From the NCBI GenBank assembly GCA_947179485.1, contig OX359247.1:62841131-62905130 (forward strand): 64,000 nucleotides of DNA, read 5' to 3'. This document shows positions 32,501-49,100 of the stretch, in pieces; position 1 is the stretch's first letter; each line of letters opens with the position of its first letter. The stretch comes from Allacma fusca. Lineage: Eukaryota > Arthropoda > Collembola > Symphypleona > Sminthuridae. Made by a program: the position numbers and the translations under genes. The notes under the pieces are model-generated. The model saw nothing but the letters and a program-made list of their open reading frames with translations, had not been told where the DNA came from and searched no databases.

Positions 32501-35500
32501 CAAAATCCTAATTACTTAACTCCACACAAAATCCTAATTACTTAACTCCACACTAAATCCTTACACTTTAACTCCACACAATAATCCTTACTTATAAATT
32601 ACACACATAATCCTAACGACTTAACTCCAAACTTAATCATTACTTCTTAACTCTATATAATAATCCTTACCCTTAAGCTCCACACATAATCCTTACTCTT
32701 TAACTCAACACATAATCTTTACTCCTTAACTCCACACCTAATCCTTACTCCTTAACTCCACACAATAATCCTTACTTATAAACTCCACACATTAGTATTT
32801 AGTCTTAAACTCCGCACATAATCCTATTCCTTAACTCGACACATAATATTGACTCCTTAACTCCAAACTAATCCTTACTCCTTAACTCCAAACTAATCCT
32901 TACTCCTTAACTCCACTCCTAATCCTTACTCCTTAACTCCACACCTAATCCTTACTCTTTAACTTTACACTTAATTACTATTTCTTAACTCCACACAATA
33001 ATCCTTACTTAAAAAATCCACATATAATCCTAATTACTTCACTCCACACTTAATCCTCACTCCTTAACTCCACACTTAATCCTTACTCCTTAACTCCACA
33101 CATAATCCTTACTCCTTAACTCCACACTTAATTCTTAATCACTAACTCCACAAAATAATCCTTATTTACAAACTCCACACCTAATCCTTACTCCTTAACT
33201 CTACACTTAATTACTACTCCTTAACTCCACACAATAATCCTTACTTATAAACTCCACACATAATCCTAATTACTTAACTCCACACAATAATCCTTACTTA
33301 TAAATTACAAACATAATCCTAACGACTTAACTCCACACTTAATCCTTACTCCTTAACTCCACACTTAATTCTTAATCGCTAACTCCACAAAATAATCCTT
33401 ACTTACAAACTCCACACCTAATCCTTACTCCTTAACTCTACACTTAATTACTACTCCTTAACTCCACACAATAATCCTTACTTATAAACTCCACACAAAA
33501 TCCTAATTACTTAACTCCACACAAAATCCTAATTACTTAACTCCACACAAAATCCTAATTACTTAACTCCACACAAAATCCTTACACTTTAACTCCACAC
33601 AATAATCCTTACTTATAAATTACACACATAATCCTAACGACTTAACTCCACACTTAATCATTACTTCTTAACTCTATATAATAATCCTTACCCTTAAGCT
33701 CCACACATAATCCTTACTCTTTAACTCAACACATAATCTTTACTCCTTAACTCCACACGTAATCCTTACTCCTTAACTCCACACTTAATTACAACTCCTT
33801 AACTCCACGCTTAATCCTAACTCCTTTACTCAAACAATAATCCTTACTCTTAAACTCCAAACAATAGTCCTTACTCTTAAACTCCACACATAATGTTTAC
33901 TCTTTGACTGGACACATAAATTATACTCCTCAACTCCACACTTAATCCTTACTCCTTAACTCCACACTTAATCCTTACTCCTTAACTCCACACTTAATCC
34001 TTACTCCTTAACTCCACACTTAATCCTTACTCCTTAACTCCACACAATTATCCTTACTTATAAACTCGACACATTAATCCTTAGTCTTAAACTCCTCACT
34101 TAATCCTTACTTGTTAACTCCACACTTAATCCTTACTCCTTAACTCCACACTTAATCCTTACTCCTTATCTCCACACTTAATCCTTACTCCTTAACTCCA
34201 CACTTAATCCTTACTCCTTAACTCCACACTTAATCCTTTCTCCTTAACTCCACACAATTATCCTTACTTATAAACTCGACACATTAATCCTTAGTCTTAA
34301 ACTCCTCACTAAATCCTTACTTGTTAACTCCACGCTTAATCCTAACTCCTTAACTCCACACTTAATTCTTAATCACTAACTCCACAAAATAATCCTTACT
34401 TACAAACTCCACACCTAATCCTTACTCCTTAACTCTACACTTAATTACTACTCCTTAACTCCACACAATAATCCTTACTTATAAACTCCACACAAAATCC
34501 TAATTACTTAACTCCACACAAAATCCTAATTACTTAACTCCACACTAAATCCTTACACTTTAACTCCACACAATAATCCTTACTTATAAATTACACACAT
34601 AATCCTAACGACTTAACTCCAAACTTAATCATTACTTCTTAACTCTATATAATAATCCTTACCCTTAAGCTCCACACATAATCCTTACTCTTTAACTCAA
34701 CACATAATCTTTACTCCTTAACTCCACACCTAATCCTTACTCCTTAACTCCACACAATAATCCTTACTTATAAACTCCACACATTAGTATTTAGTCTTAA
34801 ACTCCGCACATAATCCTATTCCTTAACTCGACACATAATATTGACTCCTTAACTCCAAACTAATCCTTACTCCTTAACTCCAAACTAATCCTTACTCCTT
34901 AACTCCACTCCTAATCCTTACTCCTTAACTCCACACCTAATCCTTACTCCTTAACTTTACACTTAATTACTATTTCTTAACTCCACACAATAATCCTTAC
35001 TTAAAAAATCCACATATAATCCTAATTACTTCACTCCACACTTAATCCTTACTCCTTAACTCCACACTTAATCCTTACTCCTTAACTCCACACATAATCC
35101 TTACTCCTTAACTCCACACTTAATTCTTAATCACTAACTCCACAAAATAATCCTTATTTACAAACTCCACACCTAATCCTTACTCCTTAACTCTACACTT
35201 AATTACTACTCCTTAACTCCACACAATAATCCTTACTTATAAACTCCACACATAATCCTAATTACTTAACTCCACACAATAATCCTTACTTATAAATTAC
35301 AAACATAATCCTAACGACTTAACTCCACACTTAATCCTTACTCCTTAACTCCACACTTAATTCTTAATCGCTAACTCCACAAAATAATCCTTACTTACAA
35401 ACTCCACACCTAATCCTTACTCCTTTACTCTACACTTAATTACTACTCCTTAACTCCACACAATAATCCTTACTTATAAACTCCAAACATAATCCTAATT

Positions 35501-36675
35501 ACTTAACTCCACACTTAATCCTCACTCCTTAACTCCACACAATAATCCTTACTTATAAATTACAAACATAATCCTAACGACTTAACTCCACACTTAATCC
35601 TTACTCCTTAACTCCACACTTAATTCTTAATCATTAACTCCACAAAATAATCCTTACTTACAAACTCCACACCTAATCCTTACTTACAAACTCCACACCT
35701 AATCCTTACTCCTTAACTCTACACTTAATTACTACTCCTTAACTCCACACAATAATCCTTACTTATAAATTCCACCCATAATCCTAATAACTTAACTCCA
35801 CACTTAATCCTCACTCTTTAACTCCACACCTAATCCTTACTCCTTAGTTCCATACAATAATCCTTACCCGTAAGCTTCACACATAATCCTTACTCTTTAA
35901 CTCAATACATAATCTTTACTCCTCAACTCCACACATAATCCTTACTCTTTAACTCCACACTTAATCCTTACTCCTTAACTCCACACTTAATCCCTACTCC
36001 TTAACTCCACACTTAATCCTTACTCCTTAACTCCACACAATTATCCTTACTCCTCAACTCCACACAATTATCCTTACTTATAAACTCGACACATTAATCC
36101 TTAGTCTTAAACTCCTCACTAAATCCTTACTTGTTAACTCCACGCTTAATCCTAACTCCTTAACTCCACACTTAATTCTTAATCACTAACTCCACAAAAT
36201 AATCCTTACTTACAAACTCCACACCTAATCCTTACTCCTTAACTCTACACTTAATTACTACTCCTTAACTCCACACAATAATCCTTACTTATAAACTCCA
36301 CACAAAATCCTAATTACTTAACTCCACACAAAATCCTAATTACTTAACTCCACACTAAATCCTTACACTTTAACTCCACACAATAATCCTTACTTATAAA
36401 TTACACACATAATCCTAACGACTTAACTCCAAACTTAATCATTACTTCTTAACTCTATATAATAATCCTTACCCTTAAGCTCCACACATAATCCTTACTC
36501 TTTAACTCAACACATAATCTTTACTCCTTAACTCCACACCTAATCCTTACTCCTTAACTCCACACAATAATCCTTACTTATAAACTCCACACATTAGTAT
36601 TTAGTCTTAAACTCCGCACATAATCCTATTCCTTAACTCGACACATAATATTGACTCCTTAACTCCAAACTAATC
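29552..36675. repeat. Higher-order repeat, 3.80-kb unit, about 1.9 copies
   Basis: The CATTAGTATTTAG monomer lies at 30,981, 32,791, 34,783 and 36,593, with spacings of 1,810, 1,992 and 1,810 bp, which gives a compound 3,802-bp unit. Upstream markers (TTGACTGGACAC, TATATAATAATCC) repeat at 3,828 bp, one monomer more, so single-monomer gain or loss has occurred inside the unit. The second copy ends near 36,675 with a switch to canonical monomers. Confidence 0.82.
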
Positions 36676-39600
36676 CTTTCTCCTTAACTCCACACTTAAT
36701 CCTTACTCCTTAACTCCACACTTAATCCTTACTCCTTAACTCCACACTTAATCCTTACTCCTTAACTCCACACTTAATCCTTACTCCTTAACTCCACACT
36801 TAATCCTTTCTCCTTAACTCCACACAATTATCCTTACTTATAAACTCGACACATTAATCCTTAGTCTTAAACTCCTCACTAAATCCTTACTTGTTAACTC
36901 CACGCTTAATCCTAACTCCTTAACTCCACATTTAATTCTTAATCACTAACTCCACAAAATAATCCTTACTTACAAACTCCACACCTAATCCTTACTCCTT
37001 AACTCTACACTTAATTACTACTCCTTAACTCCACACAATAATCCTTACTTATAAACTCCACACAAAATCCTAATTACTTAACTCCACACAAAATCCTAAT
37101 TACTTAACTCCACACTAAATCCTTACACTTTAACTCCACACAATAATCCTTACTTATAAATTACACACATAATCCTAACGACTTAACTCCAAACTTAATC
37201 ATTACTTCTTAACTCTATATAATAATCCTTACCCTTAAGCTCCACACATAATCCTTACTCTTTAACTCAACACATAATCTTTACTCCTTAACTCCAAACT
37301 AATCCTTACTCCTTAACTCCAAACTAATCCTTACTCCTTAACTCCACTCCTAATCCTTACTCCTTAACTCCACACCTAATCCTTACTCCTTAACTTTACA
37401 CTTAATTACTATTTCTTAACTCCACACAATAATCCTTACTTAAAAAATCCACATATAATCCTAATTACTTCACTCCACACTTAATCCTTACTCCTTAACT
37501 CCACACTTAATCCTTACTCCTTAACTCCACACATAATCCTTACTCCTTAACTCCACACTTAATTCTTAATCACTAACTCCACAAAATAATCCTTATTTAC
37601 AAACTCCACACCTAATCCTTACTCCTTAACTCTACACTTAATTACTACTCCTTAACTCCACACAATAATCCTTACTTATAAACTCCACACATAATCCTAA
37701 TTACTTAACTCCACACAATAATCCTTACTTATAAATTACAAACATAATCCTAACGACTTAACTCCACACTTAATCCTTACTCCTTAACTCCACACTTAAT
37801 TCTTAATCGCTAACTCCACAAAATAATCCTTACTTACAAACTCCACACCTAATCCTTACTCCTTTACTCTACACTTAATTACTACTCCTTAACTCCACAC
37901 AATAATCCTTACTTATAAACTCCAAACATAATCCTAATTACTTAACTCCACACTTAATCCTTACTCCTTAACTCCACACTTAATTCTTAATCATTAACTC
38001 CACAAAATAATCCTTACTTACAAACTCCACACCTAATCCTTACTTACAAACTCCACACCTAATCCTTACTCCTTAACTCTACACTTAATTACTACTCCTT
38101 AACTCCACACAATAATCCTTACTTATAAATTCCACACATAATCCTAATAACTTAACTCCACACTTAATCCTCACTCTTTAACTCCACACCTAATCCTTAC
38201 TCCTTAGTTCCATACAATAATCCTTACCCGTAAGCTTCACACATAATCCTTACTCTTTAACTCAATACATAATCTTTACTCCTCAACTCCACACATAATC
38301 CTTACTCTTTAACTCCACACTTAATCCTTACTCCTTAACTCCACACTTAATCCCTACTTCTTAACTCCACACTTAATCCTTACTCCTTAACTCCACACAA
38401 TTATCCTTACTCCTCAACTCCACACAATTATCCTTACTTATAAACTCGACACATTAATCCTTAGTCTTAAACTCCTCACTGAATCCTTACTTGTTAACTC
38501 CACGCTTAATCCTAACTCCTTAACTCCACACTTAATTCTTAATCACTAACTCCACAAAATAATCCTTACTTACAAACTCCACACCTAATCCTTACTCCTT
38601 AACTCTACACTTAATTACTACTCCTTAACTCCACACAATAATCCTTACTTATAAACTCCACACAAAATCCGAATTACTTAACTCCACACAAAATCCTAAT
38701 TACTTAACTCCACACTAAATCCTTACACTTTAACTCCACACAATAATCCTTACTTATAAATTACACACATAATCCTAACGACTTAACTCCAAACTTAATC
38801 ATTACTTCTTAACTCTATATAATAATCCTTACCCTTAAGCTCCACACATAATCCTTACTCTTTAACTCAACACATAATCTTTACTCCTTAACTCCACACC
38901 TAATCCTTACTCCTTAACTCCACACAATAATCCTTACTTATAAACTCCACACATTAGTATTTAGTCTTAAACTCCGCACATAATCCTATTCCTTAACTCG
39001 ACACATAATATTGACTCCTGAACTCCAAACTAATCCTTACTCCTTAACTCCAAACTAATCCTTACTCCTTAACTCCACTCCTAATCCTTACTCCTTAACT
39101 CCACACCTAATCCTTACTCCTTAACTTTACACTTAATTACTATTTCTTAACTCCACACAATAATCCTTACTTAAAAAATCCACATATAATCCTAATTACT
39201 TCACTCCACACTTAATCCTCACTCCTTAACTCCACACTTAATCCTTACTCCTTAACTCCACACATAATCCTTACTCCTTAACTCCACACTTAATTCTTAA
39301 TCACTAACTCCACAAAATAATCCTTATTTACAAACTCCACACCTAATCCTTACTCCTTAACTCTACACTTAATTACTACTCCTTAACTCCACACAATAAT
39401 CCTTACTTATAAACTCCACACATAATCCTAATTACTTAACTCCACACAATAATCCTTACTTATAAATTACAAACATAATCCTAACGACTTAACTCCACAC
39501 TTAATCCTTACTCCTTAACTCCACACTTAATTCTTAATCGCTAACTCCACAAAATAATCCTTACTTACAAACTCCACACCTAATCCTTACTCCTTAACTC

Positions 39601-40256
39601 TACACTTAATTACTACTCCTTAACTCCACACAATAATCCTTACTTATAAACTCCAAACATAATCCTAATTACTTAACTCCACACTTAATCCTCACTCCTT
39701 AACTCCACACAATAATCCTTACTTATAAATTACAAACATAATCCTAACGACTTAACTCCACACTTAATCCTTACTCCTTAACTCCACACTTAATTCTTAA
39801 TCATTAACTCCACAAAATAATCCTTACTTACAAACTCCACACCTAATCCTTACTTACAAACTCCACACCTAATCCTTACTCCTTAACTCTACACTTAATT
39901 ACTACTCCTTAACTCCACACAATAATCCTTACTTATAAATTCCACACATAATCCTAATAACTTAACTCCACACTTAATCCTCACTCTTTAACTCCACACC
40001 TAATCCTTACTCCTTAGTTCCATACAATAATCCTTACCCGTAAGCTTCACACATAATCCTTACTCTTTAACTCAATACATAATCTTTACTCCTCAACTCC
40101 ACACATAATCCTTACTCTTTAACTCCACACTTAATCCTTACTCCTTAACTCCACACTTAATCCCTACTCCTTAACTCCACACTTAATCCTTACTCCTTAA
40201 CTCCACACAATTATCCTTACTCCTCAACTCCACACAATTATCCTTACTTATAAACT

Positions 40257-41740
40257 CGACACATTAATCCTTAGTCTTAAACTCCTCACTTAATCCTTAC
40301 TTGTTAACTCCACGCTTAATCCTAACTCCTTAACTCCACACTTAATTCTTAATCACTAACTCCGCAAAATAATCCTTACTTACAAAATCCACACCTAATC
40401 CTTACTCCTTAACTCTACACTTAATTACTACTCCTTAACTCCACGCAATAATCCTTACTTATAAACTCCACACAAAATCCTAATTACTTAACTCCACACT
40501 TAATCCTTACACTTTAACTCCACACAATAATCCTTACTTATAAATTACACACATAATCCTAACGACTTAACTCCACACTTAATCATTACTCCTTAACTCT
40601 ATACAATAATCCTTACCCTTAAGCTCCAAAAATAATCCTTACTCTTTAACTCAACACATAATCTTTACTCCTTAACTCCACACATAATCCTTACTCTTCA
40701 ATTCCACACATAATCCTTACTATTTAACTACTCACATAATCTGTAAACTTTAACTCAACACATAACTTTTACTCCTTAACTCAACACATAATCCTTACTC
40801 TTTAACTCCGCACATTAATCCTTACTCTTAAACTCCACACATAATCTTTACTCTTTAACTCCACAAATATTATTTACTCTTTAACTCCACACCTAATCCT
40901 TATGCCTTAACTCTACACTTAATTACAACTCCTTAACTCCACACTTAATTACAACTCCTTAACTCCACACAATAATCCTTACTTATAAACTCCACACTTA
41001 ATCCTTACTCCTTAACTCCACACCTAATCCTTACTCCTTAACTCCACACAATAATCCTTACTCCTTAAATCCACACAATAATCCTTACTTATAAACTCCA
41101 CACATTAGTACTTAGTCTTAAACTCCACACATAATCCTATTCCTTAACTCGACACATAATATTTACTCCTTAACTCCAAACCGAATCCTTACTCCTTAAC
41201 TCCACAGCTAATCCTTACTCTTTAACTTTACACTTAATTACTATTTCTTAACTCCACACAATAATCCTTACTTAAAAAATCCACATATAATCCTAATTAC
41301 TTAACTCCACACTTAATCCTTACTCCTTAACTCCACACTTAATCCTTACTCCTTAACTCCACACTTAATCCTTACTCCTTAACTCCACACTTAATTCTTA
41401 ATCACTAACTCCACAAAATAATCCTTACTTACAAACTCCACACCTAATCCTTACTCCTTAAATCTAAACTTAATTACTACTCCTTAAGTTCACACGATAA
41501 TCTTTACTTATAAACTCCACACAAAATCCTAATTACTTAACTCCACACTTAATTCTTACACTTTAACTCCACACAATAATCCTTACTTATAAATTACACA
41601 CATAATCCTAACGACTTAACTCCACACTTAATCCTTACTCCTTAACTCCACACAATTATCCTTACTTATAAACTCGACACATTAATCCTTAGTGTTAAAC
41701 TCCTCACTTAATCCTTACCTGTTAACTCCACGCTTAATCC
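40257..41740. repeat. Block repeated 11.07 kb away (51,331-52,834)
   Basis: A run of rare variants, including CTCCGCAAAATAATCC, TTACAAAATCCACACC, CTCCACGCAATAATCC and CTCCAAAAATAATCC, occurs in identical order at 51,331 onward, an offset of 11,074 bp. By 41,761/52,861 the offset has grown by 26 bp because the later copy carries one extra canonical monomer. This long-range copy is not contiguous with its partner, unlike the tandem units. Confidence 0.75.
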
Positions 41741-44700
41741 TAACTCCTTAACGCCACACTTAATTCTTAATCACTAACTCCACAAAATAATCCTTACTTA
41801 CAATTTCCACACCTAATCCTTACTCCTTAACTCTACACTTAATTACTACTCCTTAACTCCACACAATAATCCTTACTTATAAACTCCACACAAAATCCTA
41901 ATTACTTAACTCCACACAAAATCCTAATTACTTAACTCCACACAAAATCCTAATTACTTAACTCCACACTTTATCCTTACACTTTAACTCCACACAATAA
42001 TCCTTACTTATAAATTGCACACATAATCCTAACGACTTAACTCCACACTTAATCATTACTCCTTAACTCTATACAATAATCCTTACCCTTAAGCTCCACA
42101 CATAATCCTTACTCTTTAACTCAACACATAATCTTTACTCCTTAACTCCACACCTAATCCTTACACCTTAACTCCACACTAAATTACAACTCCTTAACTC
42201 CACACAATAATCCTTACTTATAAACTCCACACTTAATCCTTACTCCTTAACTCCACACCTAATCCTTACTTCTTAACTCCACACAATAATCCTTACTTAT
42301 AAACTCCACACATAAGTACTTAGTCCTAAACTACACACATAATCCTATTCCTTAACTCGACACATAATATTTACTCCTTAACTCCAAACCCAATCCTTAC
42401 TCCTAAACTCCACACCTAATCCTTACTCCTTAACTTTACACTTAATTACTATTTCTTAACTCCACACAATAATCCTTACTTAAAAAATTTACAAATAATC
42501 CTAATTTCTTAACTCCACACTTAATCCTTACTCCTTAACTCCACACTTAATCCTTACTCCTTAACTCCACACTTAATCCTTACTCCTTAACTCCACACAA
42601 TTATCCTTACTTATAAACTCGACACATTAATCCTTAGTCTTAAACTCCTCACATAATCCTTACTTGTTAACTCCACGCTTAATCCTAACTCCTTAACTCC
42701 ACACTTAATTCTTAATCTCTAACTCCACAAAATAATCCTTGGTTACAAACTCCACACCTAATCCTTACTCCTTAACTCTACACTTAATTACTACTCCTTA
42801 ACTCCACACAATAATCCTTACTTATAAACTCCACACAAAATCCTAATTACTTAACTCCACACAAAATCCTAATTACTTAACTCCACACTTTATCCTTACA
42901 CTTTAACTCCACACAATAATCCTTACTTATAAATTGCACACATAATCCTAACGACTTAACTCCACACTTAATCATTACTCCTTAACTCTATACAATAATC
43001 CTTACCCTTAAGCTCCACACATAATCCTTACTCTTTAACTCAACACATAATCTTTACTCCTTAACTCCACACCTAATCCTTACTCCTTAACTCCACACTA
43101 AATTACAACTCCTTAACTCCACACAATAATCCTTACTTATAAATTGCACACATAATCCTAACGACTTAACTCCACACTTAATCATTACTCCTTAACTCTA
43201 TACAATAATCCTTACCCTTAAGCTCCACACATAATCCTTACTCTTTAACTCAACACTTAATCCTTACTCCTTAACTCCACACCTAATCCTTACTCCTTAA
43301 CTCCACACAATAATCCTTACTTATTAACTCCACACATAAGTACTTAGTCCTAAACTACACACATAATCCTATTCCTTAACTCGACACATAATATTTACTC
43401 CTTAACTCCAAACCTAATCCTTACTCCTAAACTCCACACCTAATCCTTACTCCTTAACTTAACACTTAATTACTATTTCTTAACTCCACACAATAATCCT
43501 TACTTAAAAAATTTACAAATAATCCTAATTTCTTAACTCCACACTTAATCCTTACTCCTTAACTCCACACTTAATCCTTACTCCTTAACTCCACACTTAA
43601 TCCTTACTCCTTAACTCCACACTTAATCCTTACTCCTTAACTGCACACAATTATCCTTACTTATAAACTCGACACATTAATCCTTAGTCTTAAACTCCTC
43701 ACATAATCCTTACTTGTTAACTCCACGCTTAATCCTAACTCCTTAACTCCACACTTAATTCTTAATCACTAACTCCACACTTAATTCTTAATCACTAACT
43801 CCACAAAATAATCCTTACTTACAAACTCCACACCTAATCCTTACTCCTTAAATCTAAACTTAATTACTACTCCTTAAGTTCACACGATAATCTTTACTTA
43901 TAAACTCCACACAAAATCCTAATTACTTAACTCCACACTTAATTCTTACACTTTAACTCCACACAATAATCCTTACTTATAAATTACACACATAATCCTA
44001 ACGACTTAACTCCACACTTAATCCTTACTCCTTAACTCCACACAATTATCCTTACTTATAAACTCGACACATTAATCCTTAGTGTTAAACTCCTCACTTA
44101 ATCCTTACCTGTTAACTCCACGCTTAATCCTAACTCCTTAACGCCACACTTAATTCTTAATCACTAACTCCACAAAATAATCCTTACTTACAATTTCCAC
44201 ACCTAATCCTTACTCCTTAACTCTACACTTAATTACTACTCCTTAACTCCACACAATAATCCTTACTTATAAACTCCACACAAAATCCTAATTACTTAAC
44301 TCCACACAAAATCCTAATTACTTAACTCCACACTTTATCCTTACACTTTAACTCCACACAATAATCCTTACTTATAAATTGCACACATAATCCTAACGAC
44401 TTAACTCCACACTTAATCATTACTCCTTAACTCTATACAATAATCCTTACCCTTAAGCTCCACACATAATCCTTACTCTTTAACTCAACACATAATCTTT
44501 ACTCCTTAACTCCACACCTAATCCTTACACCTTAACTCCACACTAAATTACAACTCCTTAACTCCACACAATAATCCTTACTTATAAACTCCACACTTAA
44601 TCCTTACTCCTTAACTCCACACCTAATCCTTACTTCTTAACTCCACACAATAATCCTTACTTATAAACTCCACACATAAGTACTTAGTCCTAAACTACAC

Positions 44701-46150
44701 ACATAATCCTATTCCTTAACTCGACACATAATATTTACTCCTTAACTCCAAACCCAATCCTTACTCCTAAACTCCACACCTAATCCTTACTCCTTAACTT
44801 TACACTTAATTACTATTTCTTAACTCCACACAATAATCCTTACTTAAAAAATTTACAAATAATCCTAATTTCTTAACTCCACACTTAATCCTTACTCCTT
44901 AACTCCACACTTAATCCTTACTCCTTAACTCCACACTTAATCCTTACTCCTTAACTCCACACAATTATCCTTACTTATAAACTCGACACATTAATCCTTA
45001 GTCTTAAACTCCTCACATAATCCTTACTTGTTAACTCCACGCTTAATCCTAACTCCTTAACTCCACACTTAATTCTTAATCTCTAACTCCACAAAATAAT
45101 CCTTGGTTACAAACTCCACACCTAATCCTTACTCCTTAACTCTACACTTAATTACTACTCCTTAACTCCACACAATAATCCTTACTTATAAACTCCACAC
45201 AAAATCCTAATTACTTAACTCCACACAAAATCCTAATTACTTAACTCCACACTTTATCCTTACACTTTAACTCCACACAATAATCCTTACTTATAAATTG
45301 CACACATAATCCTAACGACTTAACTCCACACTTAATCATTACTCCTTAACTCTATACAATAATCCTTACCCTTAAGCTCCACACATAATCCTTACTCTTT
45401 AACTCAACACATAATCTTTACTCCTTAACTCCACACCTAATCCTTACTCCTTAACTCCACACTAAATTACAACTCCTTAACTCCACACAATAATCCTTAC
45501 TTATAAATTGCACACATAATCCTAACGACTTAACTCCACACTTAATCATTACTCCTTAACTCTATACAATAATCCTTACCCTTAAGCTCCACACATAATC
45601 CTTACTCTTTAACTCAACACTTAATCCTTACTCCTTAACTCCACACCTAATCCTTACTCCTTAACTCCACACAATAATCCTTACTTATTAACTCCACACA
45701 TAAGTACTTAGTCCTAAACTACACACATAATCCTATTCCTTAACTCGACACATAATATTTACTCCTTAACTCCAAACCTAATCCTTACTCCTAAACTCCA
45801 CACCTAATCCTTACTCCTTAACTTAACACTTAATTACTATTTCTTAACTCCACACAATAATCCTTACTTAAAAAATTTACAAATAATCCTAATTTCTTAA
45901 CTCCACACTTAATCCTTACTCCTTAACTCCACACTTAATCCTTACTCCTTAACTCCACACTTAATCCTTACTCCTTAACTCCACACAATTATCCTTACTT
46001 ATAAACTCGACACATTAATCCTTAGTCTTAAACTCCTCACATAATCCTTACTTGTTAACTCCACGCTTAATCCTAACTCCTTAACTCCACACTTAATTCT
46101 TAATCTCTAACTCCACAAAATAATCCTTGGTTACAAACTCCACACCTAAT
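41401..46150. repeat. Higher-order repeat, 2.36-2.39-kb unit, two copies
   Basis: The CATAAGTACTTAG monomer lies at 42,311, 43,335, 44,675 and 45,699 (alternating 1,024 and 1,340 bp), giving a 2,364-bp unit. At the upstream end the step is 2,390 bp (41,401 to 43,791) because copy one has three CACAAAATCCTAATT monomers and copy two has two. The AAATCTAAACTTAATT and AACGCCACACTT variants are shared by both copies. Confidence 0.83.
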
Positions 46151-49100
46151 CCTTACTCCTTAACTCTACACTTAATTACTACTCCTTAACTCCACACAAT
46201 AATCCTTACTTATAAACTCCACACAAAATCCTAATTACTTAACTCCACACAAAATCCTAATTACTTAACTCCACACTAAATCCTTACACTTTAACTCCAC
46301 ACAATAATCCTTACTTATAAATTACACACATAATCCTAACGACTTAACTCCAAACTTAATCATTACTTCTTAACTCTATATAATAATCCTTACCCTTAAG
46401 CTCCACACATAATCCTTACTCTTTAACTCAACACATAATCTTTACTCCTTAACTCCACACCTAATCCTTACTCCTTAACTCCACACAATAATCCTTACTT
46501 ATAAACTCCACACATTAGTATTTAGTCTTAAACTCCGCACATAATCCTATTCCTTAACTCGACACATAATATTGACTCCTTAACTCCAAACTAATCCTTA
46601 CTCCTTAACTCCAAACTAATCCTTACTCCTTAACTCCACTCCTAATCCTTACTCCTTAACTCCACACCTAATCCTTACTCCTTAACTTTACACTTAATTA
46701 CTATTTCTTAACTCCACACAATAATCCTTACTTAAAAAATCCACATATAATCCTAATTACTTCACTCCACACTTAATCCTTACTCCTTAACTCCACACTT
46801 AATCCTTACTCCTTAACTCCACACATAATCCTTACTCCTTAACTCCACACTTAATTCTTAATCACTAACTCCACAAAATAATCCTTATTTACAGACTCCA
46901 CACCTAATCCTTACTCCTTAACTCTACACTTAATTACTACTCCTTAACTCCACACAATAATCCTTACTTATAAACTCCACACATAATCCTAATTACTTAA
47001 CTCCACACAATAATCCTTACTTATAAATTACAAACATAATCCTAACGACTTAACTCCACACTTAATCCTTACTCCTTAACTCCACACTTAATTCTTAATC
47101 GCTAACTCCACAAAATAATCCTTACTTACAAACTCCACACCTAATCCTTACTCCTTAACTCTACACTTAATTACTACTCCTTAACTCCACACATAATCCT
47201 TACTCTTCAATTCCACACATAATCCTTACTATTTAACTACTCACATAATCTGTAAACTTTAACTCAACACATAACTTTTACTCCTTAACTCAACACATAA
47301 TCCTCACTCTTTAACTCCGCACATTAATCCTTACTCTTAAACTCCACACATAATCTTTACTCTTTAACTCCACAAATATTATTTACTCTTTAACTCCACA
47401 CCTAATCCTTACTCCTTAACTCTACACTTAATTACAACTCCTTAACTCCACACTTAATTACAACTCCTTAACTCCACACAATAATCCTTACTTATAAACT
47501 CCACACTTAATCCTTACTCCTTAACTCCACACCTAATCCTTACTCCTTAACTCCACACAATAATCCTTACTCCTTAAATCCACACAATAATCCTTACTTA
47601 TAAACTCCACACATTAGTACTTAGTCTTAAACTCCACACATAATCCTATTCCTTAACTCGACACATAATATTTACTCCTTAACTCCAAACCATATCCTTA
47701 CTCCTTAACTCCACAGCTAATCCTTACTCTTTAACTTTACACTTAATTACTATTTCTTAACTCCACACAATAATCCTTACTTAAAAAATCCACATATAAT
47801 CCTAATTACTTAACTCCACACTTAATCCTTACTCCTTAACTCCACACTTAATCCTTACTCCTTAACTCCACACTTAATCCTTACTCCTTAACTCCACACT
47901 TAATCCTTACTCCTTAACTCCACACTTAATTCTTAATCACTAACTCCACAAAATAATCCTTACTTACAAACTCCACACCTAATCCTTACTCCTTAAATCT
48001 ACACTTAATTACTACTCCTTAAGTTCACACGATAATCTTTACTTATAAACTCCACACAAAATCCTAATTACTTAACTCCACACTTAATTCTTACACTTTA
48101 ACTCCACACAATAATCCTTACTTATAAATTACACACATAATCCTAACGACTTAACTCCACACTTAATCCTTACTCCTTAACTCCACACAATTATCCTTAC
48201 TTATAAACTCGACACATTAATCCTTAGTGTTAAACTCCTCACTTAATCCTTACTTGTTAACTCCACGCTTAATCCTAACTCCTTAACGCCACACTTAATT
48301 CTTAATCACTAACTCCACAAAATAATCCTTACTTACAATTTCCACACCTAATCCTTACTCCTTAACTCTACACTTAATTACTACTCCTTAACTCCACACA
48401 ATAATCCTTACTTATAAACTCCACACAAAATCCTAATTACTTAACTCCACACAAAATCCTAATTACTTAACTCCACACTAAATCCTTACACTTTAACTCC
48501 ACACAATAATCCTTACTTATAAATTACACACATAATCCTAACGACTTAACTCCAAACTTAATCATTACTTCTTAACTCTATATAATAATCCTTACCCTTA
48601 AGCTCCACACATAATCCTTACTCTTTAACTCAACACATAATCTTTACTCCTTAACTCCACACCTAATCCTTACTCCTTAACTCCACACAATAATCCTTAC
48701 TTATAAACTCCACACATTAGTATTTAGTCTTAAACTCCGCACATAATCCTATTCCTTAACTCGACACATAATATTGACTCCTTAACTCCAAACTAATCCT
48801 TACTCCTTAACTCCAAACTAATCCTTACTCCTTAACTCCACTCCTAATCCTTACTCCTTAACTCCACACCTAATCCTTACTCCTTAACTTTACACTTAAT
48901 TACTATTTCTTAACTCCACACAATAATCCTTACTTAAAAAATCCACATATAATCCTAATTACTTCACTCCACACTTAATCCTTACTCCTTAACTCCACAC
49001 TTAATCCTTACTCCTTAACTCCACACATAATCCTTACTCCTTAACTCCACACTTAATTCTTAATCACTAACTCCACAAAATAATCCTTATTTACAGACTC